From assembly GCF_000006565.2 (NCBI RefSeq), contig NC_031475.1, forward strand, positions 4,168,522-4,232,521: a stretch of DNA of 64,000 nucleotides, given 5' to 3'. Under the pieces are notes generated by a model, which searched no databases, was not told the DNA's origin, and saw only the letters and a list, made by a program, of their open reading frames with translations. This DNA comes from Toxoplasma gondii ME49. Taxonomy: Eukaryota > Apicomplexa > Conoidasida > Eucoccidiorida > Sarcocystidae. Both the position numbers and the translations under genes were made by a program. Every line of letters begins with the position of its first letter. Within the stretch, counting starts at the first letter, position 1. Shown here one piece after another: positions 25,501 to 37,736 of the stretch.

Positions 25501-26398
25501 AAGTGAGTGTCAGTTCCGTCATCGACTTTTTCCTGTTCTTTCGTGCCCGGTGTGGACAATCGTTGTTGTTTTGTCTCTTCCATCGTGTTTACATCTATTA
25601 TTTCCGCACCGTGCGGTTTCGCGCCGTAAACGGGTTTCAGTGGTTGGCGGTGGGAGCCAAAGAATCTTCTTTACACAGTTCATCTACGTCTCAATGGTTC
25701 AGGTTGGCTGTCTGTACTTCCGGACTCAAAATGCGGACTCAAAGTGGGAGAAGGATCTTAACAAGCACCACTCGATGTTTATAGAGGCGCCGTTGACATG
25801 ACAGCTTCAGACCAGTGATCCGTTCTTGCGTCAACATATATATATATATATACCTTTGCATGTCGCCTCAAGTCGAGTGACGACGGACTGACGGTTTGCT
25901 CCGCGCGGGGAGACGCGAGTTTGCGTGTTTCGGTGCGGTTCGGTGTCTTTTAGGGAGTTTCGAGGGGTTCTGGACCCTCAGTGTTTCCTGAAAGCCGAGG
26001 AAGTTCGGCAAAGTGTGGAAGAAGGCGTCCGCCAAGTGCGCGCACAACAGCAACTGCAGCACCAGCAACTGCAGCAGTTGCAGCAGCAGCATCAGCACCA
26101 GGTGTCTGTACAGCAACAAGTGTCTGCGGCTCAGCATCTCCAGCACTTTTCCCAGAAGCCTGGGTTGTCGCAGCCTCAAATCAACCAGCTAGCGGGCATG
26201 TCGTTGGCTTCTCAGAACAGCGTGTCTGCGCACCACGCGAATCCGGGGCAAATCCAAGGTACAGGCGGCGGCATTTCCTCAAGTCAAGCTGGGCAGTCTG
26301 GTGTGCCTTCCTGGTCTGCTGTCTCGTCAGGGACGGCAGGACCTTCCGCAAACACAGTGGGAGGTGGCGCGGGGGGAGGTGCCGCTGCGGGTTGTTGA
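22564..26398 (+). CDS. NOT2: CCR4-NOT complex subunit NOT2
   Basis: Six exons, 22564-23045, 23661-23720, 24367-24490, 24747-25080, 25448-25502 and 25954-26398, join in phase to exactly 500 codons (499 residues). NOT2 holds the NOT1 scaffold and NOT3/5 together in the cytoplasmic and nuclear CCR4-NOT deadenylase complex. Residues 1-110 are Ser/Gly-rich. The NOT1-anchoring segment GLLGILKVIRMTDPDLNVLA is at about 126-145, followed by GTDLTSLGLNLNSP and FGSPWSDAP. The C-terminal NOT box begins LLPSCYLPPVPP and continues KFNEHTLFYIFYCCPR, ELYNRSWQYHKEWKKWF and WIYFEPATWN. The box is split by an approximately 90-residue Glu/Lys/Gly-rich insertion in exon 4, and the protein ends in a Gln-rich then Gly/Ser tail. 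Family assignment is very secure. Confidence 0.93.
24588..24604 (+). promoter_or_regulatory. GTGTACATACACC element, copy 4 (in NOT2 intron 3)
   Basis: AGTGTACATACACCGCA resembles the three other copies but differs at several positions. It lies in the third intron of NOT2 and is followed by GCATGCA. Weak support on its own. Confidence 0.3.
25835..25852. repeat. (TA)n microsatellite in NOT2 intron 5
   Basis: An uninterrupted run of alternating TA sits about 100 bases before the last NOT2 exon. Confidence 0.85.
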
Positions 26399-28747
26399 GC
26401 TGATGGACAAATGCAACGGCGCTGTCTAAAATTGTGGAAACTGTGGCAAGTGTCGAGTGGCAGGGCTGTAGAGACTGCAGCTCGCCAAGGGAGGGGAGGT
26501 GTTCGGGAAGATCGAGGAAAGAAAGGGAAGAATTTGTTTCGATGAAGAAAGAGCGAGGAGCGACTCGGGGAGGGAAGCAGGAAAAGGGAAAACCTGCACA
26601 TCTGGACTGGTCTTTTGAACCATGGGGCGGGTTTGTATATGCAGCGTTCCTGTGTCTATGCAGAAGGCAGGTTTCCTGTTACCTAGACGGTTTTGATTTA
26701 GAAGACTGTTCTTTCACTGGACTGTTTTTCCTATCCGGGGATCGGGGGTTTTGACTGTGTTCGGAAGGTGTTGGACTCCGCTGCTCTGACGCGTACAAAA
26801 ACTACTGACTCACAGAGCCAGACGAGAATGGGTTGGCAGCGTTTGAGTCTGTGAGGGCGCGATCGAAGGAAAGGTGAAAGAGCTGGGAAAAGAACGGGGA
26901 GCGCTGGAGGTCTCAAGAACCGCAGTGCTCGCTCGCAGGACAGAAGCCAGGGTCACACAGGTTGTGTACATATTTGTGAGGAGTATGGGCGAAGATTGAA
27001 AAACAACTATACGTTTTGGGTGTGCTGAGGTTGTCGTGAGACTGTCTCTTCACACCATTGCTTTTTTCCTTCTCGCGAAGTCGCTCGAACCTTAGGAGAG
27101 ACTCTTTGTTGTCCACTAAAGGTCCAGGAATAATGCCACACCGACCAGACACAGCTTGCTGTGCTGTCTGGTGACCACAAAGCAACACTTTTTCTCAACG
27201 TGGATTTCGCCTCTTCGCCAACAGGGTCCCGTTAGTGGCGCCTCTCAAAAACTATCCGTGTTCAGGACCGGTTGCCGCGTCCCTTCGCCTCTTGTCTGCA
27301 AGTCATACTTTCCGCATTTAAAACACGGCATGCCGAGGAGTCCGGTGGCGTTTTGTTGCTGTGAGAACTGCGTCGAAGAAAACGGAACTCGGTGTGAATT
27401 GTTCGCTTTCCATCCCAGCACGCAAAGCCCTGTTCGTTAACTGAATTTAGACCACTCTGGGGGACGGGTTGTAGCGCCTTGCTCAAGGCGCGTCTATCGT
27501 TTCGACACGGAAAATCGGTTTTTCGAGTCTCTTTTCTCCGGCGAAAATTCAACACTTGTTACGCTCATTGAGTAAAACTATTCTTTTCCTGGACGAGAAG
27601 TACTCTCCAAGAGCTCTCGTACAGTCCTCGAGCTATGATTCTCGTAGCCTTTTCGCATTTCCTCACTTAAAGCGGTACACTACACGTATTCATCTCAAGG
27701 GTTTATATATTTATGCTTCTAGGAAGAACTAGCCTCTGTTGCACTTGTAACTGCTGGTGACCTGCTGCGCAACACACAGGGGGAAAGTCGATTGATGAGG
27801 CGGATGCAGCGCCGACATAGAAGGTCTTGACCCGACTGCAAGCAAACTGAGAGAAACTCCACTGAGAGAAGATATTTATTTTTCTGGAGGTTTTTCTACA
27901 GTGGCGTTTTTAATGGTACCATGTCAGAAAGGACAGAGGAAGCTTGCTTTTTCTTATAAGTGTGGTACTTTGGGTTCATACAAACAGCAAAAACGGGGCC
28001 GCCTGCTGGTCTGAGATAATTGCTCACAGGACGGCGGTACTGATCATCCTAGCACCTGAATAGTTGCTTCCTCTGGACAACTTGTCGCTCCTTCCTTGTC
28101 CTGAGACTACTACGCAATTACGTTCCTCAGAAACGCCTATAAGCTTGCTGCTGTTTGCCAATACCAGGGGCGGCAGCTACAGGAACGCGTCTTGAGCATT
28201 TGAGTGGGCTGCATATCCTGGGAAATATATACCCTCACTCAGGGAACGATGGCCTTTCAAACTTGTTCCGAGACTTCCCCTGAGAAAAAAGATAAAAGAG
28301 TGTAATGTATTGGTTCGGAAGTCGTCCGTTTGTTTGGCTCACGAGGCAGATGTCCTACGGCACTACCGCACTAATTGACTAGAGACCCGGATGCCTAGAG
28401 GAAAGAACCAACAAAGTTTCAGCATTAATCGTGCAGAAAAAAACGTCAATGTTCGTGTCTGTGATGTTATTGAAGAAGCAATGGTTGTTGGCGGTGGGTA
28501 TGTCACACAACACACACAAAAATACAAACACATTTAGAACTTTTTGAAACCGCGCATAGTCGCGGGGCTGGCAATCTTGAGGTGAGACTTGGAGAACGGA
28601 GAGTGTCTGCTCTAAAGCAGGTGACCAGGTGGTTGGCACTTCATTTGCTGAAGACTGAAAGCACTTCCAAAAGACAGAAAATGCCACGGGACAAACTGGG
28701 GCACTGGGAAAAAGAAAGGTGCCTCTTTTTCAGAGGAGGAAAAAGGC
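26399..28747. other. Intergenic stretch between NOT2 and the tRNA gene
   Basis: The first part should be the NOT2 3' UTR. No frame with a recognisable domain or matching splice sites was found in the remaining 2.3 kb. Confidence 0.45.
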
Positions 28748-28820
28748 TGGGCACTGCGAGGATCGAACTCGCGACCTTGGGATTATGAGACCCACGCGCT
28801 ACCGACTGCGCCAAACGCCC
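28748..28820 (-). tRNA. tRNA-Met(CAU), elongator type
   Basis: Read on the minus strand the 73 bases fold as a standard cloverleaf: a GGGCGTT acceptor arm pairing with AGTGCCC (two G-U pairs), a D arm with GCGCAGTCGGTAGCGC, the anticodon loop CTCATAA with anticodon CAT, and a T arm GCGAGTTCGATCCTCGC. The TTCGATC T-loop and the ordinary first base pair mark it as the elongator rather than the initiator tRNA. No intron is present. It stands alone in a 5.2 kb gap between protein genes. In T. gondii most nuclear tRNAs, but not the initiator, are known to be imported into the mitochondrion, so this one probably serves both compartments. Confidence 0.93.
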
Positions 28821-31569
28821 TTGCGTGTGCCTCTAGAGCTCCTGCCGTTAGTATGCTTCTCCAAATGAACAAGTTTCATTTCTCGTTCTTGGGAAAATGT
28901 GGAAAAAATGCAATGAAATTTGTGCTGCACAGCAGTTCAATCTTCGCCGATGGTTCTCCTCATCTTATGCACAGTAGGAAATTGCAGTAGAGGCGCCGTG
29001 TTCCCCCTCGTCTTCAGTTCTCTTGTGACTGCTGGATCTGAATAAACTATCATAAAACTCTCTGATATGCGCTTGGGTAATTGCTCCGTAGAAGGCGCTG
29101 CTGATGGTGATTGGCCAATAACTCTCGTTTTCCAGGTAACTCATTTATGCCACTTCCAGTACTTTCGACGGAAAATGCTAGATTGCATTTCTACTCAGAG
29201 ATTTTCGCTCAAGCATTTGTCAGTCATTTCACCTGTTACCATGCTGTTAACCAACGAATGCTGTACTTGATAACCACAGAAATTAAGCGAGAGATTCAAA
29301 CACAGGCAACAAATAGAAAAGTGATGATCTCGCGGGGGTTGACCATCCTGCCCTACTCGAGTACTGTTGACGTCTATGCACAGGAAACGCTGTAGACTTC
29401 ATTTATCGGGGACGTTTTCAGTTTGGAGGCCTTATTTGAAAGAAAATTTTTCGCCTCACCTGCCGGACTCACCAAGCCTTTCTGAAATTCACTAAAGTTT
29501 CTAAAGCGCATGGATTTATATGAAGAGGTTCATGCAGATGGCAAACTGTAGTTTGTCTTTTACTGATTGTACTACGATATGTACTACGATACTCACAACT
29601 ACAAACTGTTGCACGAGGTGAGAGTCAGGGCCTCAAATTTGCATGTTTCTTAACGGACAGAGGAGATGATGAGCAACGCTCAGACGTACGAAAATCCAGA
29701 ACTGTGCGTCCAGAGCGTGTACAGTCACATTCAGGACTGCTGCTGTGTTTCGCGAAACAGATCCGAGTTCGATCGTTCGCCCTTTTTCCGTAGATCATAG
29801 CCACGGAACTTTGTGTGCGTTTGCCGAAGAAAACGCACTGTTTTTTCCCTGTAAGTCGGTAGCGCGTTCCAGGTCAAAATGCCTTTTCAGTTCTCGCCCA
29901 CTTCAGTCGCGTCTCCACATCAATGGTCCGTACACGGCCGCGAACTCCAACTCTTGAGTAAATTCCGACGTCAAAAACTGAGAAGCAAAGCCAAATGACC
30001 TTCCCGTTATAAACAGGAGCGATCTTGTGCATGAATGACGTGTTCAAATACCCGAGATATGACCAGATGGGGCCCGTTCAGCCAAACGAAAGTGTAGGCA
30101 ATGACGTGCCTTGGCCCGCCGGTGTTTTCGCAGCAGTTCTGTTAGTTTGTTTCCCATCTTTCTAGCCGAAGATGAACACCGTCGACCTTAATTACATTAC
30201 ATTTACATCCTGTTGTCCTCTTACTAGCATCGAGATATCACTCCAGGATGACACTTTTACGACATAGCGACGGACTCCATCAAAACCTGCGCTGCAGTTG
30301 CCAGGAAAGCAGCAAGTACATGTAAGAAAAGCGTGGACACGATATTTGTGTTCGGGCGGTACACCATACCATACAAATGTAAACATTCGGTTTTATTGAT
30401 ATGTCAAGTTACAATTTTCAGCATGTCCGTGATGCGTTGAGAGAAAAGAGTCTACCCTTGACAAAAAAAACACGTCGGTTGTCAGTTTTCCACTACGGAC
30501 TTTTTTCGTGACAGCGCAGCTGACAGAGAGTTAGTGACTTCAGGCCGAGTTTTGTGCAAGATGTATGCACAAAAATACAAGTGCTTATGTGCGTACAGTT
30601 ATACAGAAATATGTATGTACATGTCTTGCTTTCTTGACACTCTTCTATTGAGAATACTTTGTTGAACAGGTTCTTTCTCCTCTCTCACGTAACTGGTGTT
30701 TTTTCCAATCTCAGCCTCCTTTTTCGTGTGTTGTCTGGCAAAAAAACTACCCAGAATGCTACAGGGAAAAGAACAACGACGTGAAGTTCGGCCTCGGAGT
30801 GTTCCGCCGCGACAACCGACATCCGCCTTTCTTTTTCTTTAGCTTTTTGCAAGATTTTTCTGGACCACTACAGAAATGCCTTGCCCTTCGAACAGAAATA
30901 GAAAAGGAACTCAAGTTTTTGTCACTGCCTCACAGACAGGTTTTTTCACATCCCGCGGGCAGCTCATGTCACCCACTCCCTACCTGGCCGAATTTTTCTC
31001 TCATCGTAGAGCTAAAGCCCCTTGTTCGCGGTTTTGCGCTGTTCTTCTGGTTTAACCTTGACTGGGTGTCTTCACGAGACTCACGCGAGTACTTTACCGT
31101 TTCAGCACGTATGGTTGAGTGTGTTTTCACACGGGCGACTCACGGGAGCATACGACTGGAGAGTGGTTTTCTTCTTTTTGCTGGGGTGTTGTTCTTGATT
31201 CAGATTCAATAGTAATGCACAGGTTGGTGTGTTCCTGTCTACGAAGCTCACTGCCAGTACAAACAGACTGAATCGATCGACTAGCTTGCCGCCGATTTCA
31301 CTTTCCGTCTGAACGTGAGCAGTATCCCCTTGTTGCCAAGAGGACGGCGTGCGAATACATAGATACATGCGACCGTCCTTACATATCTGTCAATACGTAC
31401 GCTCATGCTAACAAGGTGTGGAGGCGCACGTATAACTCGTCCGACAGTTTTTTCGTCTGGTTGCATGGTTCTGATCGTTAGCGGCAGTAGCGATCCCAGA
31501 AATTGGCGTTCACACAGGTGACTGTCGTTTCAGCGGTGGACGTTGCTTTCCTTTTCTCCTCGTGGAACC
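28821..31569. other. Intergenic stretch upstream of the CCCH gene
   Basis: The 2.7 kb holds no accepted gene. A frame of 143 codons at 30781-31212 is Phe-rich with no domain. The part nearest 31569 should be promoter and 5' UTR of the zinc-finger gene. Confidence 0.45.
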
Positions 31570-34500
31570 ATGGCGTCGTCTTCCTCAGCTTCTGCTTCAA
31601 CCGCGCCAGAGAGTGTGAGCAGCACACCAGAAAAGCTAACTCCGAGGACATATCCGTCAGGATTCCGCTTTTCTTCTGCAGTCGGGACCAAGCATATGAC
31701 TCACGATGACAAAAAAGGAAAGTCTGGGAAGCTGCATAGTTCCGCAGCGTCTACACCAGGACTTGGGTACTACGGAAACTCGGCAAAACAAGGCGTTGCA
31801 AACCAGCCTGGATCTGCCATTGTGGCGAGCCAAATGTTCAAAACAAAATTGTGTATTGACAATCAGACGAAAGGGTGCAGTAGAGGAAGCGAGTGTCCGT
31901 ATGCCCATTCCGTCGATGAAATGAGAAGTCTTCCTGACTTGCGCAAAACCAAAATGTGCTCTCTTGTTCTTTCAGGCAAAGGATGGTAAGTCAAGATGCC
32001 CGAGACGTGGCCCGAGCACGACGGTGTCAGCGTGACCGTTTCTTCAAATGACTCGTGGAACATTAAGGAAACGATTTTTGTGAATACACAGTCAGCGAAC
32101 TGAAAGCTGTTCTCAGGCTGTCCAGCGTAGACAGAAGTTTCGTGATGCGCTACATTCACAATAAAGGACAACCACCCCAATTTACCAGAAAATGTGTCAC
32201 AGGTTGTGTTACCATGACGTCTATCACCACTAGGTTTCCAGGCCATTGCCATACGTGTATATATACACTCTGGACGACAAAATTCCATGTACGAGTTGCG
32301 ATCGGTGCGATTATGCTAGCATTAAAGTGTGTGGCCTACGGTAGAGACTTTCGTTCTCCACAGTATGCAACGGTCCGCTAATGGGGCATGACGTCGTTGA
32401 TCTACCAGGTCAAATTCTAGCCACTAAGCAAGATTCCACAACGGCATCCCGAAGTCGTCAATATTTTTACGGTTATAGCAAGCAATTTGATATTCAAGGT
32501 CGTGCGGTGCCCGTGTATTACCCGCTTGCCTCGCCTCTTGCTGAAGACGTAATCACTGAAAGCCATGAGTTAGAAGCATGCCAGCAACTTGTTCTGTGAT
32601 GCCCTATAGAAAGAAACGAGTCGCATAGGTTGAGGTATTTCTAAAGCGTCATTCTTGGCTAAAAATCCTATTACGGTTTCGTCTTTCCCTGTGCCGCCCA
32701 GCAGATTTTTTGCAGATCGTCGCCGCCTCACTAGGAGTTGTGGACATGCTTGGTGTGTTGGCTTGCAGCAAGAATAAAGCATGTAGATTTGCACATTCCG
32801 AGAGCGAGCTTCGATACACCTGCAACTTTTCCGAATTCAAAACTCGTATTTGCCGTTTTGCGCAAGAGCAAGGAGGCCGTGGATGTCTCTACGGCGTTAG
32901 GTGTCCGTATGCACATTCCCCATCTGAGCTTCGTCATCTAGAGTCCCCTACAATTTCCCCGACTGAGATTTTGGTACAAGATAGGAGAAATCGTGTGGCG
33001 TTCGTTGCCAAGTCGCCTCACACTAGAGTTGTTTCTTCTTCCAGACCTGCATCTGCACTGAAGACACGACCAGAAGTGGCTAAAGAAAACCAGACGGTGA
33101 CACCGGACTCTCTCGAGCATCAGCTACAGGGAAGGCACGGTTGCAGACCTTCTTTTCTCGACGAGGAACTGAAAAAAGGTGGTGCGTCGAGGAAAACTTT
33201 GGGAGAGTCCTTCTCTTTCTCAGTCGTGAAGAAACTGAATGCCCCGCCAGAGACGGCAACTGGCAGTGAATCGAACCAAGCGTCCACCAATGCGCAGCTT
33301 CACCAGACGGAAAACCACCCTTCACAATGTAAAAGTGGTTCCTACAGTCACACAGAAACAGACGGAGAACAGGGTAGCTCCTCTCAAGGGAAGAAAGACC
33401 GAGAGGCTTCCTGTTTGGCACGCGGTGTCCAAGCGAACAGCACAATTCCACGGTCACTTGCCGGTCGACGCCGAGCGGCGACTGAGAACGCTGGGAAAGC
33501 TGCCAGCAAACCCATCGGCTCAATAGGTGGGCAAATGCAACCGGAATAAAACTGGTTGTCGCCTCTTGGTTCCTGAATCCGACGAAAGGTGCAACAGGGA
33601 GAGGCAAGCAAAAGAGAAGTAAAAAGGGAACGATGATAAGCGTAAGATAAAAACAGCATATCAGATGACACCGAGTGAGGGTAGCCGAGGGAGGCACAGC
33701 ACGATATATTCGGCGATGGGTACGAATATTCAGAGGTCCAGAAAGCCACTTGTATCTCCACCTGCGTGGTTGTTGCATGCTGATCTTGATAAGCTAACTT
33801 TCGAAACTTATGCATTTTCATTTTCCACGACGTGCTCGTACCCTGGAGGTACTCTGTGAGATGCGGCTTTCTGCCCATTTGCCGGCGTGTTTGCTTTCCT
33901 GTTTTGGGATGTCTGCTGTGTGTTTCGCCAGAACCAAGGCATGATAACTTGGAAGGTCAGGCCTTTTTGATTAGAGACCGTGTTTCCGGTGATAAACCGG
34001 TGGCTGAAGGCGAGGCCGTATCCGGTGGCACAAATAAGGAATCTACGTCGCCTCTTTTGCAAACCCGCAAGCCTCCGTCTTTTCTTGTCTCCCCCGCAAA
34101 CTCTGGTGTTCCACCAGCATCCACCCAAGAGCGAGAACAGGTTTCCTCCCCGTGTAAGCTGATCGAGAATGCGGGTCTAGATGCTCACAGGATGGCTCGC
34201 GTGCTTTCCGTTGATGGCCTGCGAGGCATGGAAGTAAGGACATCCGGGACTCCATCTGCCCAGACCTCTCTAATTGAAAAAAGTCGCATCTTCAAGCAAC
34301 TGGGTGCAACACCGAATACAGTGCCTGCTACATCTACATACTGGGCGCCGACACAACAACTGCCCTCTCTGAATACTGGCTTTTCTACCGAGGAGATTTT
34401 TTTCCCTGCGGCTCCTCGCTCGAACAAAATGGACGGAGATGTGTTTGACTCTGTGTTACCTACATCCCTTCCACACGTTCCCTCTTCGTCGCTCCTAGAC

Positions 34501-35226
34501 AAGCGAAACGCGACTCTCCCGTCGTCGGAAACAAATCCGCTTCCTCCTCCACCTGGATTCGAGCATATCCGTCCGGAGAAGACAGGCGTACCGTACGGAA
34601 GGAATATGCCGGATTCCGTGTCGGAAACCTTCAGGGAAGGTCCACTTGCTTCTTCGTTCTCCGAAAACAGCGAAGTGGATCAGCACGAGCAACTCTTCTT
34701 GCAACTCCAGAGACAACTCTTGCTACAGTGCTGGGGCAAGATGGATGAAGACTCGCTTTTGCTCTCAAAAAACCTGACTATTGCTCCCACCGGAAACTCA
34801 GGAGGACGAACCAAGCCAGAAAACAAGGCACGCATGCCTGTTCCCTCGGACCTTTCTAATGAAATCTTCTCGCGACAGAGTCACACGTCGCGCCTCCCCG
34901 TTGACTGGGACATGTGGGAACGTGAACTGCAGGGAGAGGACGCTCAACCCTCTCTCGGAGATGAGAGAGGGTTCCTCTCTTCATCGGCAACTAACAACAC
35001 GCAGTTTCTTGACGTCCACATCCCACAAGCCCTCTTCATCGGGAAGGTGCCAACACCCGGGGAGAAATCGAGCCGCAACAATGGCCTCGGGACCCTGTCT
35101 GTGAGAGAAAAAGGCGGTCAAACGGGACTTGATATGCGAACGGGAAGAAAACGGAAAGAAATTCAGGAAGAACTTGGGGAACTCATGGTTGCAGCAGGGG
35201 CCTGGGAGTCAGGCATGGCGCCGTGA
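31570..35226 (+). CDS. Triple CCCH zinc-finger protein with tetraproline motif (predicted mRNA-binding regulator)
   Basis: Exons 31570-31985, 32769-33526 and 33932-35226 join in phase to 823 codons (822 residues). Three CCCH fingers lie at residues 95-113 (C-x7-C-x5-C-x3-H), 130-148 (C-x8-C-x4-C-x3-H) and 167-188 (C-x10-C-x5-C-x3-H). Fingers 1 and 3 have a TIS11-like lead-in (FKTKLC, FKTRIC) and end CPYAH. Finger 2 is split by intron 1 in its second cysteine codon. The rest is Ser/Gln/Lys-rich and probably disordered. Residues 596-601 read PPPPGF, the form of proline motif that GYF domains bind and that tristetraprolin uses to contact GYF2-4EHP. A Leu/Gln-rich helix (QHEQLFLQLQRQLLLQCWGK) lies at about residues 641-660. 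Such proteins usually bind mRNA and recruit decay or repression factors; the target is unknown. If intron 2 is not removed, a stop at 33547-33549 would end the protein early. Confidence 0.85.
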
Positions 35227-37736
35227 GACAAAGCAATGAAGTGTCCGTTGAACGCGCCGCTCCCTACAGTGTGAAAAGCGACAATCGAAAACAGTGGAAT
35301 TACGCTCACATAATGTTCACGGAGACAGTCTTTACCGTCGCGTGGATCGCTGAAACACGACCAAACAAGTTCCGCGCTCCTCACTCCAGATCGTGTATCT
35401 CGAGTCCTCAAACACTGCTGTCCATAACTTCTGAAAATGCATGTATTTTGCTCTTTATAGAAGATTCGTAGATGGATAAACATGTGGATAAGTAGAAATC
35501 CATATTATTATTGATAAATAATGCAAAGGAGTATGAGTGGGCGTGACGAGTTCCTTCGTGGATGAGATGCAGTTGTGTCCCAGTCTTTGTGCTCGCTGCT
35601 TTGATTTCCACGCACCCTTTGTGTGTGTTGTATTGCTTTGGAAATTGACTAGTTCCAATGGGACAAAGCCGCGGACGAAACGGTCGTAAGTGCAGCTCCC
35701 TTATTAATTTTTTTCGTAGCATGAAACTTTGAAAAGGATGACTGAGAAGAGGAAGAAACTTGCCCTCGTGTATCCTTTAGACGTATTACGTTTGTGATCC
35801 ATAACTGCCTCCAATGTGTCGGTGCGGATCCCGTGGTATTTTGCAAACTTTGTTGACGTGGGGCACAGAGAAGCCCTCGCGTCTCTTTGCTTCCAGTTGT
35901 TCTGTTCGTTTCCGCGTCTTCTTATCACCGTCTGCCTCTATTTCTGCGACTTTCAAACTTCTCGCTTCTCCAACTCTCTTATTCCCTTTCGTTCTCTGCT
36001 TTGTGTCTCCATAGCTGGCATCCCCACATTTTCCCAGTGTTTTAGATAGAAAATCGTTCACGCGACAGGGATTCGAGAGGGCTCATCAAATGCATCTTTT
36101 TTTCCTCGGAGATAGACAAAATCAACGCATGCAACTGGAAGGCAAGGTATCTCTTTGTCCATTTCACAGCAGGTGCATTTTCTCGACCGTGTATGTCTGT
36201 CTTGTTTACGGCTACGGCTTCTGTTCTTTGAAAACGTAAAAAGTCTACTGATAATTTGGAAGTTGTGAAACCTGCAGGTTCTTCATGGAGAATAACAAAT
36301 TTGTGTACATGCATTTGCGTAAGAATTCATATATGTGCATACCTTCCTTCAACATTCCAGACGTGGCTTTCTGGTGGAGAAAATTATTGAGCGCAAAATA
36401 TGGCTGTATGCTTTGAGACGTGTGTTCTTTTGATTAAAGAAGAAACGGCCGCCTGAATGCGGAGTTCTTGTCAGTTATTTAACAATTTCCACCATTAGGA
36501 CCATTCCAAACAGAAATGCATATCCGAGCGAAATTCTCTCTCGCCATGGTTCCTAGTGCCCGAAAAGCGACGAGCCGGACATGACATTTACTTGCGTGTA
36601 TATATATATATATATATGATCTGTACTTTTCATTTCACCAGTATACAGATATACGCTTACATATGTGAATCTTTGTTTGTATATTAATCATTGTGCGTCT
36701 TAGCCGAATGGAAGAAAAAGTCTTTCGCCGTTTCCATGCAAGTCCCAAACTTTATGTGACAAAGGATAAATTCCGCAAAATGTTTAATACGAACATATGG
36801 ATGTGCAGCGTGTGAATACAACCACTGTAGACAGGAGGGTGTTTTTATTTGTTGTCCCTGATGCGTGTTTACTGAGAATGGTCTCAAGTGGGTATCCTGC
36901 GACGGATGGCATTGCAGGGTAACTGATACGCTTCTTGTTTTCATATTTTCATGTTTTCAGTGCAGCTAGGGATTCTTTTTTTGTTTGTAAAATCCCGGAT
37001 TTCCAAAGACATTAACACATTGTGCATGCGGCGGTCGCATCAGCAATGCCGATGTGGTTGAACACGGCGGTACACGCGTTCCGTTTTTGAGAAAGGCGAT
37101 TTTAAAGAACCTCTCAAATAGTAGAAATAGGGCTAAATATTTTTCGGAGAGACTGGTGGACAAAGCTATACACATGCGCATACCAGGGAATGTTGTAGTC
37201 ACCATGCAACGGCATGACTGCGTATCTGTAGGAATGCTGGATTGCGCCGACAAACGTATGCATACAGAGATATAGAGTACAACTTTGTCAACAAATGAAG
37301 CAACAGTCAGGTTACTGTTTTCCTGATCCGGACGGACTGGCATTCACACGCAGAGTCTTTCAAAGAGTCGGCTTCCTTGCCCCATTTCGATCCGACATAC
37401 CGACGTCCTGAACCTTAAAAAAACGCATACAGACGTATAAGTATACAAAATGCGCAGTATCAACCCACTTTCCTTTCCAAAATTAGTGTTTACCACACAG
37501 CACTCTATCGTTCTCTTGCACCTCAAACAGACTCAAAGATATCATTCCTAATACAAATACAAATCGGTGCCTGCAAATGCGTTGACAAGTAGATGTGCGT
37601 AGCGTGTCTACACAAAAAACTGACCCCCTGTCCGGGAAACAATGGTCATATACTTTAAAGAAGAAAGAAGGAAAAATGAAGACACACCGCTACTCTGTGC
37701 GCCAGAATCTGCTTATATCCGTCACAGGAGTCGTGG
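35227..37736. other. Convergent intergenic stretch, no gene seen
   Basis: The 2.5 kb lies between the 3' ends of the CCCH gene (+) and the transporter gene (-). It contains a (TA)n run at about 36598-36617 and otherwise AT-richer 3' UTR-like sequence. No frame is supported. Confidence 0.5.

Noticed and set aside
25560..25801. Frame in NOT2 intron 5 ending NKHHSMFIEAPLT.
   Set aside because: Exons 5 and 6 join in phase without it, and it resembles nothing in NOT2 proteins.
30781..31212. A 143-codon Phe-rich frame upstream of the CCCH gene.
   Set aside because: Starts with GTG, has no domain, and its composition reflects pyrimidine-rich flanking DNA.
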